Below, piece by piece: positions 22,887 through 30,919 of a stretch of 64,000 bases of DNA. Numbering within the stretch: position 1 is the stretch's first letter; each line of letters starts with the position of its first letter. Source of the DNA: an uncultured Acidimicrobiales bacterium (GTDB taxonomy: Bacteria; Actinomycetota; Acidimicrobiia; Acidimicrobiales; CADCTF01); contig CADCTF010000013.1 in the NCBI GenBank assembly GCA_902805655.1, positions 19,781 to 83,780 of the forward strand, in the 5' to 3' direction. A program made the position numbers and the translations under genes. The notes beneath the pieces were generated by a model. It did no database searches, was not told the origin of the DNA, and saw nothing but the letters and a program-made list of their open reading frames with translations.

Positions 22887-24487
22887 GGATCGGGCGATCG
22901 CGTCCGGCGGAGCTCGATCTCGACGAGCGGCTCGCGTCTCTGAAGGCGGCGATCGACGCCGGTCGGGGCGTGGTGGACGACGAGCAGCTCGACGCCGCGG
23001 CCGCCCTGGTCCGCCGGGCGGGGGAGCGCCTGGGCCATGGGCTGGAGCACACCGTGGTGGCACTGGCCGGTGCCACCGGGAGCGGCAAGTCCTCGCTGTT
23101 CAACGCCCTGGCCGGTGAGGAGCTGTCCACCGTGGGCGTGCGCCGGCCCACCACGTCTACGACGCACGCCTGCGCGTGGGGGAGCGACGCCACTGCTCTG
23201 CTGGACTGGCTCGCCGTCGGGCGCCGCCACGTCGCCACCGCTCCGGGTCTCGACGGGTTGGTGCTGCTCGATCTGCCCGACCACGACTCGACCGCGCTCG
23301 AGCACCGGCGCGAGGTCGACCGCGTCGTGGCGGTGGCCGACATGGTCATCTGGGTCCTCGACCCTCAGAAGTACGCAGACCGAGCCGTGCACGAGGGGTA
23401 TCTCCGCCCGCTCGCCGGCCATTCCGGTGTGCTCCTGGTGGCTCTCCATCAGGCCGACCGGCTGAGCTCTCAGGAGCTGGCTGCCTGTCGAGCCGACCTG
23501 GCGCGTCTGCTCGCCGACGACGGCTTGGCCGAGGTCGCCCTCCTCACCACGTCAGTTCGCGAGCCGCAAGGCATTGCCGAGCTGACGCGAGCCTTGGCCT
23601 CCCGCGTGGCCGCCCGCCAAGCGGCAGTGGATCGGCTCGGTGCGGACGCGGACCGGGTGGCTCAATCCCTGGCTGCTTCCTGCGCAGAGCGTGCACCCGC
23701 GGGAGAGGTGGGCGAGGCGTCTCGCCGCAGGGTGGTCGACGCCCTCGTCGGCGCAGCCGGGGTCGACACGGTCACCGCCGCGGTGGCCGGCTCCTACCGG
23801 GCCCAGGCCGCCGCGCGAACCGGCTGGCCGCTCACCCGCTGGCTCCGCCGGCTCCGCCCGGATCCGCTTCGCCGGTTGCACCTCGGGCGCGGTGACGGCG
23901 CTCGTACCTCGCTTCCGCCGGCCACGGCCGTGTCGGTCGCCAAGGTCGAGACGGCGCTCCACCGAGCGGCCGACGAGGCCGGCGCAGGTCTGCCGCTCGC
24001 ATGGTCCGACGCCGTCCGGGGCGTGGTCGCCGGTCGGGCCACATCCCTGTCCGGACGCCTGGACACCGCTGTCGCCCGCACCGACCTCGAAGCCGACGCC
24101 GCCCCGGCCTGGTGGCCGGCCCTGGGCGCGGTCCAGACCCTGCTGGCCCTCGTGGCCATCATCGGAGGACTGTGGCTCGGGCTCCTCGCCGGCCTGGCCT
24201 ACCTCCGCATCGGCGATCTCGACACACCCGAGGCCGGACCGGTGCCGCTCCCCCTGCCGACGGTGATGCTCATCGGCGGCGTGCTCGCTGGCCTCCTGCT
24301 GGCGCTGATCGCCCGTTGGATGGCGGCAGTGGGCGGCCGCAGACGAGCGCGACGTGCGCGCGCCCGTCTCCACGCCGCTGTCCGAGAGGTGGGGGAGTCG
24401 GAGGTGTTCGTACCGATCGCCCAGGTGCTCGATCGACACACCCGCTTCTGCGAGGGAGTCCAGGCGCTGGGCCGGGCCCACCGCTGA
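22883..24487 (+). CDS. YfjP-family GTPase with two membrane helices
   Basis: The 534-residue GTPase has G1 GATGSGKSS at residues 63-71, G2-like RRPTTST, G3 DLPDHDS and a G4-like HQADRL. Two hydrophobic helices near residues 412-440 and 453-475 anchor it in the membrane. GTG 22883 was chosen because AGGGA lies eight bases upstream and it makes a GTGA overlap with the partner gene; ATG 22847 is 12 codons longer and lacks that support. Its tight coupling to the preceding GTPase suggests a paired function at the membrane. Confidence 0.82.
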   Translation: MRIGRSRPAELDLDERLASLKAAIDAGRGVVDDEQLDAAAALVRRAGERLGHGLEHTVVALAGATGSGKSSLFNALAGEELSTVGVRRPTTSTTHACAWGSDATALLDWLAVGRRHVATAPGLDGLVLLDLPDHDSTALEHRREVDRVVAVADMVIWVLDPQKYADRAVHEGYLRPLAGHSGVLLVALHQADRLSSQELAACRADLARLLADDGLAEVALLTTSVREPQGIAELTRALASRVAARQAAVDRLGADADRVAQSLAASCAERAPAGEVGEASRRRVVDALVGAAGVDTVTAAVAGSYRAQAAARTGWPLTRWLRRLRPDPLRRLHLGRGDGARTSLPPATAVSVAKVETALHRAADEAGAGLPLAWSDAVRGVVAGRATSLSGRLDTAVARTDLEADAAPAWWPALGAVQTLLALVAIIGGLWLGLLAGLAYLRIGDLDTPEAGPVPLPLPTVMLIGGVLAGLLLALIARWMAAVGGRRRARRARARLHAAVREVGESEVFVPIAQVLDRHTRFCEGVQALGRAHR

Positions 24488-24502
24488 ACGATCAGCGGTG
24501 GG
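24477..24502. terminator. hairpin between convergent genes
   Basis: An 11-bp perfect inverted repeat (CCCACCGCTGA / TCAGCGGTGGG) with a four-base loop begins inside the last codons of the YfjP gene. There is no T-run, so it is a candidate bidirectional terminator or 3'-end stabiliser rather than a textbook intrinsic terminator. Confidence 0.6.
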
Positions 24503-24511
24503 GACCGACCC

Positions 24512-25357
24512 TCAGCCGTTCAGCCGGTGCGGGTAGGTGCCCTCGGACACCAGCTCGGCCAAGCGGGCCTGAGCCCACGACAGGTCCTCCCGGTGGGTCA
24601 CCCCGATCCACTGGTCGGAGCTGGCCTCCACCCGCACCCGGATCTCGCCGGAGGCCAGCAGCTCGGCCACGCAATCGGGTATCTGGTACTCCGCGTCGGG
24701 CTCGTGCCCACGCGAGGAGATGAACTGGGCCAGCCGGTCGGCCAGCCGGTCGACCATCTCGGGCGAGAAGCCCCAGAGGTTCATGGAGACCAACGTCCCG
24801 GGGGCCAGCGCGGTGCTCCGGTCGACACCACGTGTCTCACGGATGCCGACCAGCCACCCCTCGTCGTCCACCTCGCACACGCCGCGGTTCACCGTGCCGG
24901 TGGGCGCGAGCGTCTGCGTCCAGTCGAAGCCGACCAGGTGCTCCACCCCCGGCGGCCACTCCTGCTCCAGCAGGGCAGCGGCTGTCTCGAGCGAGCGCGG
25001 GCCGTACATGTCGTCGGCGTTCACCACCGCGAACGGGGCCTTGAGGTGCTGGCGCGCCGACACGATGGCGTGGGCGGTGCCCCACGGCTTGGCGCGAGCT
25101 GGAGCGGATGTGTCCCGGTCCTGCTCGGCGTACAGAAAGCGCTCGGGATCCCATCCCTGGGAGACGAGGTGGGCGTTGACGAGCTCTCGGATGTCGCTTC
25201 GCACCACGAGCACGATGGGGTCGAACCCGATCCGCACGGCGTCGTGCAGGGTGTAGTCGATGAGGGCCTCACCGTTCGGCCCGACGCCGGCGATCTGCTT
25301 GTCACCGCCGAAGCGGGAACCCAGGCCGGCGGCCAGCACGAGCAGTCCGCTGGTCAT
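24512..25357 (-). CDS. NTP-transferase family (sugar-phosphate nucleotidyltransferase-like) protein
   Basis: The 281-residue GT-A-fold protein begins with the nucleotide-binding motif LAAGLGSRFGGDKQ and has a metal-binding acidic motif in VVNADDMYG. Proteins of this type join a sugar phosphate to an NTP, making an activated sugar. Regulatory or phosphate-transfer variants exist, so the exact substrate is open. It is the last gene of a five-gene minus-strand carbohydrate operon and starts in a four-base ATGA overlap with the aldo/keto reductase gene. The YfjP gene converges on it. Confidence 0.82.
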   Translation of the reverse strand: MTSGLLVLAAGLGSRFGGDKQIAGVGPNGEALIDYTLHDAVRIGFDPIVLVVRSDIRELVNAHLVSQGWDPERFLYAEQDRDTSAPARAKPWGTAHAIVSARQHLKAPFAVVNADDMYGPRSLETAAALLEQEWPPGVEHLVGFDWTQTLAPTGTVNRGVCEVDDEGWLVGIRETRGVDRSTALAPGTLVSMNLWGFSPEMVDRLADRLAQFISSRGHEPDAEYQIPDCVAELLASGEIRVRVEASSDQWIGVTHREDLSWAQARLAELVSEGTYPHRLNG

Positions 25358-26259
25358 ACGGCGGCCCGCAGGGCGTTGTGTGCGTTGCTCTCGTGCAACT
25401 CGTCCATCTCCTCCGAGGTAAGGGAAAGGTCCCAGGCAGCAAGGCTGTCGTAGAGCGTCTCGGTGCGGCGGGCTCCCACCACCGGGATGAGCGCCTCCGA
25501 CTCGCCGAGCAGCCAGGCCAGGGCGATGCGCTGGGGAGACACGCCGCGGCGAGCGGCAACGGCGGCGAAGGCCGGGTGGGCCTCGCCCAGACGCCCCGCG
25601 ACACCGGCGCCGCCGAGGGGCGCCCAGGCGAGGAAGGCGATGCCGAGTCGCTCGCAGTGCCGCAGCTCCGGCAGGCTGCTGCGGAAGCTCGGGCTGAGCT
25701 CGTTCTGCACGCTGGCGACGGGCACCGCGGCCCGGGCCAGGTCGATCTGGTCGGGGTCGACGTTCGACAGGCCGACGGCGCGCACCTTGCCCGCGGCCAC
25801 CAGCTCGGCCAGCGCACCCACGGACTCCTCGAACGGCACGGCCGGGTCCGGCCGGTGGAACTGGTAAAGACCGATGGCTTCTACGCCCAACCGGCGCAGG
25901 CTGCCTTCACAGGCCTGGCGGAGGTGCTCCGGACGGCCGTCGACGGGCCAGGAGCCGTCTGCGCCCCGAACGTGGCCACCTTTGGTGGCCACCAGCACGT
26001 CGTCACGGTCGCCGCCCCACGCGCGAAGTGCATCCTTCACGAGGACCTCGTTGTGGCCGGTGTCGGCCGCGTCGAGGCAGTAGGCGTCCGCCGTGTCGAT
26101 CAGGCGGACACCGGCGTCGAGCGCGGCATGGACGACGCGAAGCGCCTGAGCGCGGTCGGGCCGCCCGTCGGTCGACAACGGCATGGCGCCGAGGGCTATG
26201 GGCGCGAGGGTTCGCCCGGCCACGAGCCGAGGCTCGTGGCCCTCAGACGTCGCGGGCAC
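25354..26259 (-). CDS. aldo/keto reductase
   Basis: The 301-residue TIM-barrel NAD(P)H oxidoreductase has the catalytic tetrad Asp55, Tyr60, Lys93 and His135 (DTADAY, ATKGG, FHRPD) and a C-terminal cofactor region (IPVVGARR). GTG 26259 has AAGGA five bases upstream and gives normal family length; a longer ATG frame reaches well into the glycosyltransferase gene. It overlaps that gene by 17 bases and its downstream neighbour by four, so it belongs to the carbohydrate operon and may reduce or oxidise a sugar intermediate (inference). Confidence 0.88.
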   Translation of the reverse strand: MPATSEGHEPRLVAGRTLAPIALGAMPLSTDGRPDRAQALRVVHAALDAGVRLIDTADAYCLDAADTGHNEVLVKDALRAWGGDRDDVLVATKGGHVRGADGSWPVDGRPEHLRQACEGSLRRLGVEAIGLYQFHRPDPAVPFEESVGALAELVAAGKVRAVGLSNVDPDQIDLARAAVPVASVQNELSPSFRSSLPELRHCERLGIAFLAWAPLGGAGVAGRLGEAHPAFAAVAARRGVSPQRIALAWLLGESEALIPVVGARRTETLYDSLAAWDLSLTSEEMDELHESNAHNALRAAV

Positions 26260-27391
26260 TGCGTCCTTGCGTCTCGACGGCCCCGGCCGGGGCGGCCACG
26301 ACGGCGGCCGCCATGCGATCTGCGATGCGGTCCCAGTTCTGGGCCTTGACGACGGGGTGCACGGGGGGCACACCGACCGGCCGATTCGCCCACGCGCTCC
26401 GACACGCAAGCGCGAAGCCCGGGCCGTCGTCGCACAGCGCCACGACGGTGCCGTAGTCGGCCACCACGTCGGGCACTCGGGTCGACGCGACGGGCAGCCC
26501 GGCCGCGAGGTACTCCAGAGTCTTGGTGGGGCTGATCGAGCGCGTCGCCTCGTTGAGCGCGAACGGCATCAGGGCCACGTCGAAGCCCGCCATCACGGCC
26601 GGCAGCTCGGCGTACGGGCGGGCGTCGCACCACCTGAGGTTGGGACGGGTGGGGAGGGTGGCGAGGTCGATCTTGGCCACGGGGCCCACCATCTCGACGT
26701 CCCAGTCGGGCAGCGCATCGGCGATCGCAGCCACGAGGTCGAGATCGATTCTCTCGTCGATCACCCCGACGTATCCGGCAACCGGGCGGGGACGTGACTC
26801 GGGGCGCAGGTGGCTGGCTTCGGCATAGTGCTCCGGCTCCACCCCGCTGGGGAAGCAGTGCACGTCCTTGTGCCGGAACGCGGTGACGCCCCGGTGGAGT
26901 GAACGGCCACCGGTGAAGACGACGTCGGCCGCCTTGAGGGCGGCCTGATGGCGCAACCGGTGCTCGGGCACCGCACCCTTGAACGAGGAGAGGTCGTCCA
27001 TGACGTCGTAGACGAGCACCGACGGGTCCAGTCGCATGGCCAAGGGCAGGGCGGCGGCGGTGTACAGCCAGACGACACGGCCCGGTTGGGGCGGGAGCAG
27101 GTCGACGAGGCGGTCGCCGTAGTCGCGAGCCAGGAGGTCACCGAACCCGATCCAATGGCCGTCGTGGTCCACCTTCAGCCACGCTCGGTTCACGCCGCCG
27201 GAGGGCTCGACGTGCATGGACGGCGCCGGCAGTCCCGGAACTGGCATCGGCTCCTCCACGAACCAGGTGGGCAGGCCCTCGCCGAGGCGCGACACGAGGT
27301 GCTGGGGACGCTGCCACACCCAGTCCCAACGGAGGTGGGAGAGGACGACGAGCTCGGACATGCCGGAAAGGCGCACAGGATCAGGTTGCAT
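26243..27391 (-). CDS. glycosyltransferase (GT-B fold, GT4-like)
   Basis: The 382-residue protein has a two-domain GT-B layout: an N-terminal acceptor domain starting SHLRWDWVWQRPQHL, the start of the second domain at GYVGVIDERID, and a C-terminal donor-site segment with SPTKTLEYLAAGLPV, typical of GT4-type enzymes. The sequence WQRPQH is common in actinobacterial and rhizobial transferases for exopolysaccharide or glycolipids. ATG 27391 has GAGGG six bases upstream and overlaps the glycosidase gene by 11 bases; ATG 27361 lacks a good ribosome site. Donor and acceptor are unknown. Confidence 0.85.
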   Translation of the reverse strand: MQPDPVRLSGMSELVVLSHLRWDWVWQRPQHLVSRLGEGLPTWFVEEPMPVPGLPAPSMHVEPSGGVNRAWLKVDHDGHWIGFGDLLARDYGDRLVDLLPPQPGRVVWLYTAAALPLAMRLDPSVLVYDVMDDLSSFKGAVPEHRLRHQAALKAADVVFTGGRSLHRGVTAFRHKDVHCFPSGVEPEHYAEASHLRPESRPRPVAGYVGVIDERIDLDLVAAIADALPDWDVEMVGPVAKIDLATLPTRPNLRWCDARPYAELPAVMAGFDVALMPFALNEATRSISPTKTLEYLAAGLPVASTRVPDVVADYGTVVALCDDGPGFALACRSAWANRPVGVPPVHPVVKAQNWDRIADRMAAAVVAAPAGAVETQGRSARDV

Positions 27392-28694
27392 CGGTCACCC
27401 TCAGTTCCATCTCGTAGAGGACGGGATCTTCGATGACCTCGGCCTGGGGCGGATCCTGCCACTCCCAGTGGGCCATCTGGTCGGCGTACCCGGTGAGCCA
27501 GTCGGCGGCAGGCCGCTGGAAGCGGTAAGCGGGAAGCTCCGCCGCCGGCGTTCCCTTCGCGGCTGCGGCGAAGGATCTCGCCATGGATGACGGCCGCCGG
27601 CGGAGGTGCTCGTCGAGCCAGTAGACGCCGACCGGATCGATCTCGCTCTCGCACCGGGCGAGCAGGGACCCCCAGTCGGCTGAGTCGATGAACGGGAACC
27701 AGCAGACACCGTCCATCTCGACGCCAGCCTGAACGGCCAGCTCGCACTGCTCCAGCGTGTACTTGAGCCATGAGGCGAGGTCGCTCGGCGCGCCACGGAG
27801 GTTGGTCTCGCTCAGCATGCAGGGCAGCTGGTACCTCTCGGCGTACTCGATGATCTGGCGGTGCAGCGGCGTGGGCGTGCGGGTCGGTACCGTGCCACCC
27901 CCGTCGGCGAAGTCCCACTGGCAGTGGGCGTAGTAGTCGAGGCCCAGCACGTCGATGCGCAGCGGCTCGAGCCTGAGCAGATCCTCCCCGCCGGCGCGGA
28001 CGATCTGGTCGACGAACGGCCGGGAGCTCCCGTCGTCGAGGCGGCCCAGCAGCGCGTCGATCACGAAGAACCGGCGGTCGTTGGCCATCTCCGCGTACTC
28101 GCGACCCCAGGCGTCGCGACCGTGGTGGTGCTCGCACGTGTCGATCCAGACGTGGCGGGCATCGGGCAGGAGCGCGTTGGCGATCGAGCCCGCCTCCGAG
28201 ATGGCCGGCAACGTGGCCCGGTAGACCTCGAGCAGCCCCTCGATGCCACTCAAGTACGGCGGCCAGATGGCTTCGTGCCCGCACAGGAACAGCGTGGAGA
28301 AGGGCTCGTTGAAGAGCGTGTACTCCTCGACGTCCGGGTACCGCCGGAAGAACGCCTCGACGAAGCGGGTGTACGCACCGGCGAAGCGAGGATCGGCGAA
28401 GCCCCGCTCGATCCAGCGCGGGTAGCTCGTGTGGTGCACGAGGTCCACGATGGGGCGCAAACCGTTCTGGCGCATGTGCTCGAACACGGCGTCGGTACCC
28501 CTCCAGTCGAAGCGACCCTCCCGCTCCTCCACCCGGTGCCAACGCACCGGGTAGCGCAGACGCGTCACCCCGGCGTCCAGGAGGAGCTGCAGGTCCTCAC
28601 GCCATCGAAGGTGGTGGCCGGTCGTCTCGAAGACATCCCGGTCGTGGCCGGGTATGTAAGTCGACTCGAACGAGCCGAGCAGCTCGAGCGGCAT
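27381..28694 (-). CDS. clan GH-A glycoside hydrolase, beta-glucosidase-like (GH1-like)
   Basis: The 437-residue TIM-barrel enzyme has a probable acid/base Glu130 in TLFNEP and a probable nucleophile Glu296 in MLSETN, the arrangement of retaining clan GH-A glycosidases such as GH1. There is no signal peptide, so it would act in the cytoplasm. The start ATG 28694 shares one base with the TGA of the upstream FAD enzyme gene (TGATG). A cytoplasmic glycosidase between an FAD mutase-like enzyme and a glycosyltransferase is unusual. It may work as a transglycosylase or trim an intermediate (inference). Confidence 0.82.
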   Translation of the reverse strand: MPLELLGSFESTYIPGHDRDVFETTGHHLRWREDLQLLLDAGVTRLRYPVRWHRVEEREGRFDWRGTDAVFEHMRQNGLRPIVDLVHHTSYPRWIERGFADPRFAGAYTRFVEAFFRRYPDVEEYTLFNEPFSTLFLCGHEAIWPPYLSGIEGLLEVYRATLPAISEAGSIANALLPDARHVWIDTCEHHHGRDAWGREYAEMANDRRFFVIDALLGRLDDGSSRPFVDQIVRAGGEDLLRLEPLRIDVLGLDYYAHCQWDFADGGGTVPTRTPTPLHRQIIEYAERYQLPCMLSETNLRGAPSDLASWLKYTLEQCELAVQAGVEMDGVCWFPFIDSADWGSLLARCESEIDPVGVYWLDEHLRRRPSSMARSFAAAAKGTPAAELPAYRFQRPAADWLTGYADQMAHWEWQDPPQAEVIEDPVLYEMELRVTDAT

Positions 28695-30088
28695 CAGCGG
28701 ATGCCTTCGCCCTCGGTCCCTTCGCCCCGGGGGATCCAGGTGACCTCGGGCTCCCCGTCGAGGACGTGGTTCGCCCACTCGACGCCCTGCATGCAGGAGT
28801 GGTCCATGTTGCCGATCTCGTACAGCCAGGCGCCGAAGCGGCCGCGCGACCAGATCGACTGCGAGCGAAGCCAAGGCTGGATGGTGGCAAGGGCCCGGTC
28901 GCGGTTGACCGACGGCACGGGATAGCTCATGTCCGGGGAGCACAGCCACGTGGTGACGATCCGCTCGCGATCCTCAGGTTGAAGCAGGCCGGTGGTGATG
29001 AAGCCCTCGACCACGTCCGCCACGATCGTGTCCGCGTCCACCGGCTTGTGCGGCGAGCGCGAGACCTCGGCCAGCAGCAGGGTCTGGTCCGGCTTTGCGG
29101 TCATGTACGGCGAGTAGTTGGAGAGGTACGTGATCCGGTAGAAGGGCACGTCCGGCTCCGGGAAGTAGATCCAGTTCTTGGTCGTGCCGGCAGGCCGGTC
29201 GATGCCGACGCCGACGATGTGGCTTCCCGACCACACCAGGTCCTTGGTGGCCGCCCGCACCGGCTCGGGCACCGTGGTCAGCTTGTCGACGCAGACGTTG
29301 AGCGGCATGGTGTTCAGCAGCACGTCGTACGGCCAGACCCGACCGTCGGCGGTGCGGACCTCCTTGGCCACCGGGTCGATGCTCTCCACCTTCTGCTCGA
29401 GGTGGATGAAGCGCTCGAGCGGACGGGCCATCTCGTGGTACAGCGTGCCGGTGCCGCCGCGCAGCGGGTACTTGAACGTGTTGTTCGGTCCCCACGAGAT
29501 CGCCGGCGTGTCGAACAGCACGTTGCGCAGCACGGACTCGATGTCCACCACCGAGACCCGCTCGCCGATCCACTGGAAGCCCATCAGCTCCGCCGGGGTC
29601 GCCCACACCTTGAAGTTGTAGGGCCGCATGAAGTGGCGAGTGATCCCCTCGCCGAACGTCTGCAGCATCCACTCGGCGAAGCTGGCGGGTGACTCCGCTT
29701 CGGCCGCCTGGGCCCGTACCAGGCCCATGATGCACTCCAGCACCGTCTCGGGGTCGAGGTCCTTGATGTTGTTCTGAAAGGGGTACGGGATGAAGCGGTT
29801 CTCCATCCACACCCACGCCTCGCGGTTGAGCTCGGTGTAGTCCCCACCCATGAGCTTGTCGACCAGGTCGTCGTAGTACTCGTAGTGGCTGAACATGACG
29901 TGGCCACCGATGTCGTAGGTGAAGCCAGCCTCATCGGTGAACGAGGTGGCCAGTCCGCCCACGTAGTCGTTGGCCTCCAGCACCACGAAGTCCTCGTGGC
30001 CCTGCTCGTGCAGCCGGTGCGCAGCTCCCAACCCTGTGGGACCGGCACCGATGATCACTGCGCGCGGCGACTGGGCGGAACTCGTCAT
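28694..30088 (-). CDS. FAD-dependent amine oxidase/UDP-galactopyranose mutase-like protein
   Basis: The 464-residue flavoprotein opens with the dinucleotide motif GAGPTG (residues 14-19), followed by VLEANDYVGG. The FAD-binding and substrate segments (YDIGGHVMFSHY, RPYNFKVWATP) resemble UDP-galactopyranose mutase and protoporphyrinogen-oxidase relatives. Genes of this type often sit in polysaccharide loci. ATG 30088 has AGGAGG five bases upstream; an adjacent ATG at 30091 is possible. It is the first gene of the carbohydrate operon and is divergent from engB across 232 bases, in which I found no clear operator. Confidence 0.82.
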   Translation of the reverse strand: MTSSAQSPRAVIIGAGPTGLGAAHRLHEQGHEDFVVLEANDYVGGLATSFTDEAGFTYDIGGHVMFSHYEYYDDLVDKLMGGDYTELNREAWVWMENRFIPYPFQNNIKDLDPETVLECIMGLVRAQAAEAESPASFAEWMLQTFGEGITRHFMRPYNFKVWATPAELMGFQWIGERVSVVDIESVLRNVLFDTPAISWGPNNTFKYPLRGGTGTLYHEMARPLERFIHLEQKVESIDPVAKEVRTADGRVWPYDVLLNTMPLNVCVDKLTTVPEPVRAATKDLVWSGSHIVGVGIDRPAGTTKNWIYFPEPDVPFYRITYLSNYSPYMTAKPDQTLLLAEVSRSPHKPVDADTIVADVVEGFITTGLLQPEDRERIVTTWLCSPDMSYPVPSVNRDRALATIQPWLRSQSIWSRGRFGAWLYEIGNMDHSCMQGVEWANHVLDGEPEVTWIPRGEGTEGEGIR

Positions 30089-30320
30089 CATGTCCTCCTG
30101 AGCGTCGAACGAGGTGCAACAAGGCGTCACATCTGCGTCGGTCCCCAAGGCGCCCTACGGCGCCATGGAGGGTGGCCCTCGCTGCTGAAGGCGCACGGGC
30201 ACTACCCGCGCCGGCGCGACCGTTAAACGCCGCGCGCCCTCGGTCGGCGGAGCCGGCGCTCGCGTCTGCGATGCTCGCTGGCATGGACGCCGGCCCCCGC
30301 CCCACCCATCCGGCCACCGG

Positions 30321-30902
30321 ATGAGCCCCCCACTGCAGCTTCGCTTCGTCACCTCCGCGCCGGACGTGGCGTCGTTGCCGGCCGCCACGGCGGAGGTCGC
30401 GATCGTCGGTCGGTCGAACGTCGGCAAGTCGTCCCTCATCAACGCGCTGGCCAACCGCAAGAAGCTGGCCCTCACCAGCAACACCCCTGGGCGCACGCGC
30501 ATGCTCAACCTCTACGAGCTGGAAGGCGGCGGCAGCCTCGTCGACCTACCGGGCTACGGCTACGCGGCGGTGTCAGGCTCGACCCGGTCGGGATGGCCGA
30601 AGATGATCGAGGGCTACCTGCTCAACCGTGAGGCGCTCGCCATGATCATGGTGCTCGTCGACGGCGAGATCGGCCCTACGAAGCTCGACGTCACCATGCT
30701 CGACTGGGCGAGAAGCAGCTCGCTGCCACACACGGTCGTCGCCACCAAGCAGGACAAGGTCAAGCCGTCGCAGCGACAGCGCCGCCAAGCGGAGCTGGCC
30801 GCCGGCTGCCATCTCGAGGTGGGGGACATCGTCTGGGTCAGCGCCGTGAAGGGAACCGGGATCCTGCCGCTGCGGGGCCTCGTCAAGCTGTGGCTCTCCT
30901 GA
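30321..30902 (+). CDS. engB: ribosome biogenesis GTP-binding protein EngB/YsxC
   Basis: The 193-residue TrmE-Era-EngA-EngB-type GTPase has G1 GRSNVGKSS at residues 30-38, G2 in SNTPGRTR, G3 DLPGYG, G4 TKQDK and a closing SAVKGTG. These proteins help assemble the large ribosomal subunit. The length is typical. The start is ATG 30321; upstream is the divergent carbohydrate operon. The following membrane-protein gene starts 17 bases after its stop, or overlaps it if a GTG at 30890 is used. Confidence 0.95.
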   Translation: MSPPLQLRFVTSAPDVASLPAATAEVAIVGRSNVGKSSLINALANRKKLALTSNTPGRTRMLNLYELEGGGSLVDLPGYGYAAVSGSTRSGWPKMIEGYLLNREALAMIMVLVDGEIGPTKLDVTMLDWARSSSLPHTVVATKQDKVKPSQRQRRQAELAAGCHLEVGDIVWVSAVKGTGILPLRGLVKLWLS

Positions 30903-30919
30903 ACCTGCAGGGACCGCGA

